Source: Chitinophagales bacterium
GTDB taxonomy: Bacteria > Bacteroidota > Bacteroidia > Chitinophagales > UBA10324
Length of the DNA stretch: 5,105 bases
Direction: 5' to 3'
Assembly (NCBI GenBank): GCA_013695715.1
Contig: JACCZZ010000206.1
Location: 1-5,105 of the forward strand
Shown: positions 1 to 5,105 of the stretch, piece by piece
How the letters are laid out: every line of letters starts with the position of its first letter
How positions within the stretch are numbered: position 1 is the stretch's first letter
The notes under the pieces: generated by a model
What the model saw: only the letters and a program-made list of their open reading frames with translations
What the model was told of the DNA's origin: nothing
Databases searched by the model: none
Position numbers and translations under genes: made by a program

Positions 1-1
1 A

Positions 2-586
2 TTACATAGCTTCTGCAACCACCTCCTGAACTTCAGGAATCATACGTTTTAGCAATCCCTCTATACCTGCTTTTAAAGTGATCATAGAAGAAGGGCACCC
101 GCTGCAAGATCCCTGCAGCATCAATTCTACACGTCCTTCATGATAAGATTTGAATTGAATTGCTCCACCATCCATCTCTACAGCGGGCTTTACATATTGA
201 TTGAGCATCTCCCTTATCTTTTTTACTATATCAGCTTCGTCTTGAGTGCCCGCTTTATGCGATGTACTATAATTCTTTGAGACAATCTCTTTTCCTTCCT
301 CAATATAATTTTTAATAAACTCGCGCAGCACTGGAATTGTTTCGGTCCATTCAGAATCAGGGGTCTTTGTTATAGTAACGAAATTGTTCATGATAAAAAC
401 GCCCTTCACAAAAGGAAACGCGAACAATTCTGTAGCAAGGGGTGCCTCTTTGGCGCTTCCTTCATCTGCAAAGTCTGCCGAATTATTCGGAAATAGCATA
501 ACATCGGTTACAAACTTCATTGTCTCCGGGTTAGGAGTCATTTCGGTATAGATGTCTATAAGCTTTCTCGTGGCGGTTGTTTCCAT
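2..586 (-). CDS. nfuA: Nfu/NifU family iron-sulfur cluster carrier protein
   Basis: This complete 194-residue protein has the two-domain Nfu layout. Residues about 12-97 match the N-terminal Nfu_N domain and open with the typical MTPNPETMKF stretch (residues 16-25). Residues about 117-190 are the NifU C-terminal domain, with the cluster-binding CSGC motif (Cys161 and Cys164) followed by PSSMITLKAGIE. These are the only two cysteines in the protein. By family knowledge, two such monomers hold a [4Fe-4S] cluster between their CxxC pairs and pass it to apo-enzymes in the cytoplasm. The start is the ATG at 584-586, a few residues before the conserved N-terminal domain, and the TAA stop is at 2-4. 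The gene is divergent from corA. No scaffold NifU, SUF or ISC gene is visible here, so a general carrier role is inferred. The Nfu family call is very secure. The symbol nfuA is by analogy, because E. coli NfuA has a different, degenerate A-type N-terminal domain. Confidence 0.95.
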   Translation of the reverse strand: METTATRKLIDIYTEMTPNPETMKFVTDVMLFPNNSADFADEGSAKEAPLATELFAFPFVKGVFIMNNFVTITKTPDSEWTETIPVLREFIKNYIEEGKEIVSKNYSTSHKAGTQDEADIVKKIREMLNQYVKPAVEMDGGAIQFKSYHEGRVELMLQGSCSGCPSSMITLKAGIEGLLKRMIPEVQEVVAEAM

Positions 587-603
587 ATTAATTAAATTAT
601 GTG

Positions 604-611
604 CAAAGTTA
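604..611 (-). promoter_or_regulatory. Candidate Bacteroidota -7 promoter element upstream of nfu
   Basis: On the minus strand, positions 611 to 604 read TAACTTTG and are followed by C. This is a full match to the Bacteroidota -7 consensus TAnnTTTG. It lies 17 bases upstream of the Nfu start codon, which predicts a short 5' leader of roughly 10-15 nt. I do not see a convincing TTTG-type -33 element 19-21 bases further upstream, so the call rests on the -7 element and its position. Confidence 0.45.
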
Positions 612-747
612 ACAAAAACATGGTGAGCATGGTTCCGGCTAAATCCGATATGGTTTTCATGAATTTTGTTGAACTGAAAATTTAAAAAGTGACAGAGACC
701 AAATTCACATACTAAGATTCTTTTATCTTTTTACTTACATTTCATTC

Positions 748-1848
748 GTGAAAAAAGTAAGAACAAAATTGCTCAGGAGGAAATCACTTTTAAAGCCTCA
801 GTCGAAGGTTAAAGCTGCTGGTGCTCCGCCAGGGCAGATCATTTATATCGGCGATGAAAGAAGTGAAGCTGTAAAGATTAGTGTGATAGATTACGATGAT
901 GCTCACTTAGAAGAAAATATCTCTTATAGCGCTGAAGATTGTTTTAAATATAAGAATACGCTTACGAATACCTGGATCAATGTAGACGGGCTTCATAAAA
1001 CGGATATTATTGAGAAGATCGGCAAAAATTACGGCATCAACTCTCTGGTGCTTGAAGATGTGGCTAACACTAACTCCCGACCGAAGATTGATGACTATAA
1101 AGAATATGTATTTATTATTTTGAAGATGCTCACCTATGAAAAGGAAAAGAGAAATCTGAACATTGAGCATGTAGCTTTGGTTTTAGGGAAAAACTTCGTT
1201 ATTTCTTTCCAGGAAAATGAGGGGGATCTTTTTGACACCATCCGCGCCAGATTACGTGATAAGGAATCACGCACCCGCCATCTTGGATCAGATTACCTAT
1301 TGTATTGCCTGATGGATAAAATAGTTGATGAGTACTTTCTGATCATTGAGGCAATGGGGGAAGATCTGCAGGAAATGGAGGAGGAGGTATCAGATAAACA
1401 CTCAGAGGGTTTTATACAACGTTATAACGATTTGAAAAGGAACAGTGTTTATCTGCGTAAATCTGTTTGGCCACTCCGCGAGGTTATTAATTATATGTTG
1501 AGGGATGAAGTACCACTGCTACAAATGAAGGTACTCCCTTTTATCCGTGATCTGTATGATCATACAGTGCAGGTGATAGATGTAACAGAAACATATCGCG
1601 ATCTGTTTTCTGACATTCTTGAGCTATATCTTTCTACGCTTAGCTTGAAAATGAATGAGGTTATGAAAGTGCTTACAATCATTTCCACAATTTTTATTCC
1701 TCTTACGTTTATAGTAGGTGTGTATGGAATGAATTTCAAAGTAATGCCTGAGCTGAATTGGAAATATGGTTATCTCATGGTTTGGGGAATTATATTCATT
1801 GTAGCTGCAAGCCTGATTATTTTTTTTAAAAAGAAAAAATGGTTTTAG
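748..1848 (+). CDS. corA: CorA family magnesium/divalent cation transporter
   Basis: This complete 366-residue protein has the CorA layout: a long cytoplasmic N-terminal domain (residues about 25-300, ending in a long stalk helix) and two C-terminal membrane helices (about 307-326 and 340-360). The signature GMN motif sits at residues 327-329 in the context VYGMNF. The short external loop that follows contains MPELNW, as in CorA of the Thermotoga maritima type, and the protein ends in the basic tail KKKKWF. By family knowledge it forms a homopentameric channel in the inner membrane that takes up Mg2+ (also Co2+ or Ni2+) and is gated by Mg2+ bound between cytoplasmic domains. The start is a GTG: the in-frame stop at 670-672 and the absence of any ATG between it and 748 leave GTG as the best choice, and it gives a normal family length. 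The first ~24 residues are Lys/Arg-rich and poorly conserved in kind. No riboswitch or other Mg2+ sensor is evident upstream. Confidence 0.96.
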   Translation: MKKVRTKLLRRKSLLKPQSKVKAAGAPPGQIIYIGDERSEAVKISVIDYDDAHLEENISYSAEDCFKYKNTLTNTWINVDGLHKTDIIEKIGKNYGINSLVLEDVANTNSRPKIDDYKEYVFIILKMLTYEKEKRNLNIEHVALVLGKNFVISFQENEGDLFDTIRARLRDKESRTRHLGSDYLLYCLMDKIVDEYFLIIEAMGEDLQEMEEEVSDKHSEGFIQRYNDLKRNSVYLRKSVWPLREVINYMLRDEVPLLQMKVLPFIRDLYDHTVQVIDVTETYRDLFSDILELYLSTLSLKMNEVMKVLTIISTIFIPLTFIVGVYGMNFKVMPELNWKYGYLMVWGIIFIVAASLIIFFKKKKWF

Positions 1849-1871
1849 AAGCCCTTTCGTTGTTGAAAAAT

Positions 1872-2357
1872 TCATTCTGAACAGTGCAGATTTATAGCTT
1901 CCCAAACCATTTCTGGTTCGTAACCTTTTCTTATCAGGAAACTTGAGAGTTTTTGTTTATGAGCAAAGCTGTTAAGGTTTTTCAAAGTGGCTGCTTTCTT
2001 TTTAAGAGTTTTTACTAATGTCAATTTATAATCATCCTTACTTATTTGTTGCATTGCTTTGTTAATGCAATATTCAGAAATGCCTTTAGACTTTAGCTGC
2101 TGAATTATTTTATTTCTCCCCCAGCTTTTCATTTTGTATTTACCCCGTGCAAAAGCCATCGCATAACGTTCCTCATTAAGAAATCCTTCTTCAATAAGCT
2201 TTACTATAATATTTTCAAGATCATTTCCATATTGACCTAACTGAAGCAATTTATGCCGCACCTCCTGCTGGCTGCGTTCCTGGTACGCACAGTATTTTTT
2301 TGATCGTTCAAATGCTTGTGAACTGGTAAAATACTTTTTATTAGGAGCTGATTCCAT
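1872..2357 (-). CDS. recX: RecX family regulatory protein
   Basis: This complete 161-residue protein matches RecX, a small all-helical protein that in studied bacteria binds RecA filaments and usually inhibits strand exchange and ATPase activity. Three tandem three-helix modules can be seen. The first is around residues 22-57 (CAYQERSQQEVRHKLLQLG). The second is around 58-107, with the hallmark stretch GFLNEERYAMAFARGK followed by WGRNKIIQQLKSKGIS. The third is around 108-158, ending in LIRKGYEPEMVWEAI. The start is the ATG at 2355-2357, and the ~20 residues before the first module are normal for Bacteroidota versions. It is not next to recA, as it is in many Proteobacteria and Actinobacteria. 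Its stop lies 23 bp from the convergent corA stop. porZ lies upstream on the same strand, 195 bp away. The family call is secure, but the effect on RecA in this organism is inferred. Confidence 0.93.
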   Translation of the reverse strand: MESAPNKKYFTSSQAFERSKKYCAYQERSQQEVRHKLLQLGQYGNDLENIIVKLIEEGFLNEERYAMAFARGKYKMKSWGRNKIIQQLKSKGISEYCINKAMQQISKDDYKLTLVKTLKKKAATLKNLNSFAHKQKLSSFLIRKGYEPEMVWEAINLHCSE

Positions 2358-2529
2358 CTAAAACAATTTGAAATCATAGTATGTACAATATTGCAATAAA
2401 GGCTATTCTCACCTTTGCTTGTCAGTATTTATGTTTAAAGTTATTTATTTGATGTTCTTTATAAAAGTATATATTACCTGGAGGGGAATGGGAACTTACT
2501 ATCTAAGTGTTAGAAAGCATCAAAATCGA

Positions 2530-2554
2530 AACTGCACTGCATGGTGGTGCAGTT
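2530..2554 (-). terminator. Hairpin overlapping the porZ stop codon, possible terminator
   Basis: Read on the minus strand, AACTGCAC (2554-2547) pairs perfectly with GTGCAGTT (2537-2530) around a 9-nt loop. The first two bases of the stem are the last two of the porZ TAA stop. The transcript continues as UCGAUUUUG, so there is a short, interrupted U-run rather than a canonical U-tract. It may be an intrinsic terminator or an mRNA 3'-end stabiliser that partly separates porZ from recX. The inverted repeat is directly visible; its function is inferred. Confidence 0.5.
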
Positions 2555-4853
2555 AATTTACCATCAGCAGTTTGGTAAGGCATGTAACGGAACCGTCTTC
2601 ATTCGAGGCAAAAACTAAGTATACTCCGGTTGCGGCTCTTTCTCCACTGTATTTTTTTCCATCCCAATTTACCTGTCCACCGAGTGCGGTGGTACGAAAA
2701 ATCAGGTTGCCTTCAGCATCAGTAATCTTTACCTCAGCGTTGTTCACGATGCCAGAAATGGCGATCGGCCCTGTATAACTCTCCCTCACAGGGTTAGGAA
2801 ACACTAAAGGTGCACAGCTTTTTACCGATCCGCTAGTAGCATCTCCCCTGTAAACAAGAATGCCTCTCTCAGTACCTATGTATACTTCACCGGTGCTGTA
2901 ATCTATATCAAGGGATGTAATGAAATCGGAAAACAATGGGCTGTTATCTTTGGTAAAATGAAGGATCTCTTCTGAACCATCTTCTGAAAAAAGCCATACG
3001 CCGTTGTCAGTTGCAAACCATTTACGATTAGCTCCATCAACAACAATCTTCTTTACATTCTCTGTCCCAAGCAGGTAACCATTATATCCATCGGTAGCGG
3101 TAATTACTATTTGCTGAGCATCGCACGGTATTTCAGCAAAAACATCACCGGGACAATAATAAACTGTCACCCCTTCAGCAGTTCCAACCCATATGTAGCC
3201 ATTCTTATCAGTAGCTAGGCAGTTTACGCTAAGAGTGGGCAAATTGCCAAGGCCGGCACCTTGCTGCAGCTTTTTGTATTTATCATCAGATGTGGCGTCA
3301 AGATCATCACCATAATTGTACACCATAATGCCCTGTCGGGGCAATACAAACCAGACCTGATTATAATCATCGAAAGCAATCTCAGTAATCCAATTCTGAT
3401 CAATTGTAAATGGTGGCTGAAAATCAAGCCATGTGCCATCTGCTTTTTTTACACATATCGGAACGAGTGCGCCCAAATTCGATACCCACATATTGCCGGA
3501 TTTATCAAAAGCAATATCAGACGCCTTCACCCTCTTACTATCACCATTAGTTCCGCTGAGGGTACTATTTTCATTTGTATACTGGTTTGTTATTCCCAAA
3601 GAATCGTCGAACTCCACTATGCCAAGCCATAGGCTGCCAAAATATGTACGGTTATTTGCAGGATTCACTGTTACACAAACAATATCGAAGGTGTCTTTCA
3701 GTATTGGTGTATTTGATACATCAAAGTGCTTCCAAATATCATCTATGCGGGCAAAAAAACCATCCTGATTAAAGGTGAATCCAAATGAGGGATTGTAACC
3801 ACCCGGAGCAACATAAAGATTATGCGAGTTACTGTTCACAGCCAGGTCAAATACACGTGAGGTCCATGGTCCATTAGGGTATATAACTTCCTGGTAGCCA
3901 TTTGAATATTTTTTTAATCCCTGATATAAATCGGCAATCCAAATAATCCCGTCCTCTTCAATAGCCTGATAAGGTTGCGCGGAGCTTATAGAATCCATCT
4001 CATTGGAGGTGGTGTTAATTGTCATCACTCTTGATCCATACGGATTTAGCTGACAAATAAGAAGCTTGGTTGGTCCGGCCTCCATCTTATAAACCAAATA
4101 ACCATTACGAATCAGCCACGGCGTCCAAGCTGTTCCTAACTGCTGAAATATAGTATCCCCTTTAGAAGTGTAAACGGTTCCATTGAAGGTAACAACATCT
4201 GTAAACTTCCCAGGTGCAAGCCCATCAATCTGCTGAAAGGTATACCAGTGGCTGAAGTCTACAAGATTCGGGTCGCTCAGTTCACCACGCAGCACCCCCG
4301 AAACAGTAGCTGCATATAGGAAGGTGCCATCGCAGGTAACATCATTTACCTGAAGATTACTACCATTTGGACCTATATAGTAAGTATCTTTTATTTCAAA
4401 CTTCACCAGGTTTATTACCACTATCCCAAAGCCACAACTTATATATGCGTAATCACCATAGAAGTACACACCATAAATTGATTTATCTCCTACAATGTTC
4501 TTACGCTCAATATCAGAGATGTTGATCACCTCTCCATCTTTCAGAATGTCAATATTTGCATTTGCATAACATACAACAAGAAGGTTATGTACTTTATCAA
4601 AAGCAACAATCCTTGATTCAATATCTGATAAACCCGTCACCTTGCTAAGCTCCTCAATTGAATTATCTTCCTTATTTACACTGTAAATAGAAATTTCTGA
4701 AGCGCAATAGATTTTATTATTTGAAGCTGTTACACTGTATGCATTGCCATAAGGGAGTTCTGCTTTCCATTGACCCAGTGATAATGATTGTGAGGAGGCA
4801 ACCAGCGAGCTAATGAACAAAAAGGCAGTTGTCAGTAAGGAAAAGTTTCTCAT
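2553..4853 (-). CDS. porZ: PorZ-like type IX secretion attachment-complex protein (beta-propeller with T9SS C-terminal domain)
   Basis: This complete 766-residue exported protein has the length and layout of PorZ (about 776 residues in Porphyromonas gingivalis). Residues 1 to about 22 form a Sec signal peptide (MRNFSLLTTAFLFISSLVAS). Two seven-bladed beta-propellers are expected from about 25 to 670. The N-terminal stretch is PorZ-like: KIYCASEISIYSVNKEDNSIEELSK, then GLSD, later NISDIERKNIVGDKSI and GFGIVVINL (about residues 47-149). The second half has regulator-propeller-type blades such as IWVGTAEGVTVY (554-565), KWFATDNGVWLF (611-622) and VYIGTERGILVY (657-668). Residues about 683-766 are a T9SS-type C-terminal domain, opening with VFPNPV and ending in KLLMVN. 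By family knowledge, PorZ acts on the cell surface with PorU, PorV and PorQ, binding anionic LPS for attachment of secreted cargo. No other por/gld/spr genes are linked. The alternative is an ordinary T9SS cargo with propeller repeats, which the N-terminal match makes less likely. Confidence 0.85.
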   Translation of the reverse strand: MRNFSLLTTAFLFISSLVASSQSLSLGQWKAELPYGNAYSVTASNNKIYCASEISIYSVNKEDNSIEELSKVTGLSDIESRIVAFDKVHNLLVVCYANANIDILKDGEVINISDIERKNIVGDKSIYGVYFYGDYAYISCGFGIVVINLVKFEIKDTYYIGPNGSNLQVNDVTCDGTFLYAATVSGVLRGELSDPNLVDFSHWYTFQQIDGLAPGKFTDVVTFNGTVYTSKGDTIFQQLGTAWTPWLIRNGYLVYKMEAGPTKLLICQLNPYGSRVMTINTTSNEMDSISSAQPYQAIEEDGIIWIADLYQGLKKYSNGYQEVIYPNGPWTSRVFDLAVNSNSHNLYVAPGGYNPSFGFTFNQDGFFARIDDIWKHFDVSNTPILKDTFDIVCVTVNPANNRTYFGSLWLGIVEFDDSLGITNQYTNENSTLSGTNGDSKRVKASDIAFDKSGNMWVSNLGALVPICVKKADGTWLDFQPPFTIDQNWITEIAFDDYNQVWFVLPRQGIMVYNYGDDLDATSDDKYKKLQQGAGLGNLPTLSVNCLATDKNGYIWVGTAEGVTVYYCPGDVFAEIPCDAQQIVITATDGYNGYLLGTENVKKIVVDGANRKWFATDNGVWLFSEDGSEEILHFTKDNSPLFSDFITSLDIDYSTGEVYIGTERGILVYRGDATSGSVKSCAPLVFPNPVRESYTGPIAISGIVNNAEVKITDAEGNLIFRTTALGGQVNWDGKKYSGERAATGVYLVFASNEDGSVTCLTKLLMVN

Positions 4854-4992
4854 AGAAGCGAAAATAGAAAGAATTGATTAGCTGCTTTTAAACGCTTATA
4901 TCTACTGCTTAGTATTAAAGACAGACGGTGTGCCAGTTAATAGAAGATATTGAAATGCAGGTTCTTGAAATCAATAATAAAAAATTAATAAC

Positions 4993-5105
4993 AAGGGCGT
5001 GCCCCAATGCTGCTTACCTCTCACGCAAAAGCTCGAAAGCAGCAGAGGGTCAGGCTTTGCAGGGGTACGCTTCGCTCCCGTGCCGGCTCACTCACTTTGC
5101 CACGC
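4993..5105. repeat. GC-rich, inverted-repeat-rich intergenic block, truncated by the window edge
   Basis: From about 4995 the composition changes sharply from AT-rich DNA to about 62% G+C (69 of 111 bases by hand count). The block opens with GGGCGTGCCCC, itself a near-palindrome (GGGC 4995-4998 against GCCC 5001-5004). It contains a perfect 8-bp inverted repeat, TGCTGCTT (5008-5015) with AAGCAGCA (5037-5044), around a 21-nt loop. The pentamer GCGTG (4997-5001) can pair with CACGC at 5022-5026 or 5101-5105. No long reading frame crosses the block. A GGGCGTGCC-type opening followed by structured GC-rich sequence resembles short dispersed intergenic repeats I associate with Bacteroidota genomes. 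That link is from memory, and copy number cannot be tested in this window. The rest of the 252 bp upstream of porZ (4854-4992) is plain AT-rich sequence with no gene and no clear promoter. The block could also be a structured RNA or an insertion remnant. Confidence 0.4.

Noticed and set aside
724..731. TATCTTTT as a -7 element for corA; also TACATTTC at 736-743.
   Set aside because: Both miss the final G of the consensus and neither has a TTTG-type -33 element about 19-21 bases upstream. They are common by chance in T-rich DNA.
587..747. A possible Mg2+ riboswitch or other leader RNA in the nfu-corA divergent spacer.
   Set aside because: I see no strong paired elements or known leader architecture in these 161 bp, and the sequence is simple AT-rich DNA apart from the nfu -7 motif.
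907..1170. An 87-codon minus-strand frame antisense to corA, and a 93-codon one at 1624-1905.
   Set aside because: Both are complements of the conserved corA coding sequence and show no protein-like features of their own.
1905..1925. Overlapping small hairpins (AACCA/TGGTT and GGTT/AACC) near the 3' end of recX, followed by TTTTCTT, as a terminator for corA.
   Set aside because: The stems are only 4-5 bp, mostly A/T-rich, and lie inside conserved recX coding sequence. They are too weak to call.
2381..2452. A 23-residue hydrophobic plus-strand reading frame (starting MYNIAIKAIL) in the recX-porZ spacer.
   Set aside because: It is short, has no ribosome binding site or promoter that I can recognise, and a random frame of this length in AT-rich DNA is expected. 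The hydrophobic character follows from the AT-rich composition.
3224..3772. Several plus- and minus-strand reading frames of 65-123 codons inside porZ.
   Set aside because: They lie wholly within the long porZ frame, have no recognisable domain, and their amino-acid content looks like shadow translation.
4859..4866. TATTTTCG on the minus strand as a -7 promoter element for porZ (7 of 8 to TAnnTTTG).
   Set aside because: It ends only 5 bases from the ATG, would need an almost leaderless transcript, and has no -33 partner at the right spacing.

Overview
The window looks like ordinary chromosomal sequence from a member of the Bacteroidota. The evidence is a PorZ-like protein with a type IX secretion (T9SS) C-terminal domain, a TAnnTTTG-type promoter motif upstream of the Nfu gene, weak or absent Shine-Dalgarno sequences, and AT-rich DNA with many Lys/Ile/Asn/Tyr codons. 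Genus and species cannot be read from the sequence.

There are four complete protein genes. Positions 2-586 (minus) encode an Nfu/NifU-type iron-sulfur cluster carrier. A divergent intergenic region (587-747) separates it from a CorA-type Mg2+/divalent cation channel at 748-1848 (plus). CorA converges on a RecX family recombination regulator at 1872-2357 (minus), with only 23 bp between the stop codons. After a 195-bp spacer that holds a hairpin overlapping the upstream stop codon, positions 2553-4853 (minus) encode a 766-residue PorZ-like component of the T9SS attachment complex. The last 250 bp are non-coding. They run from AT-rich DNA into an abruptly GC-rich, inverted-repeat-rich block (about 4993 to the window edge) that looks like the start of a dispersed intergenic repeat.

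The genes do not form an obvious pathway: Fe-S cluster delivery, Mg2+ homeostasis, RecA modulation and protein secretion are unrelated jobs. porZ and recX lie on the same strand in the order porZ then recX, but the hairpin at the porZ stop suggests at least partial transcriptional separation. I see no tRNA or rRNA gene, CRISPR array, transposase, phage gene or defence system, and no evidence of a previously undescribed system. The part most worth a second look is the GC-rich repeat-like block at the right edge.
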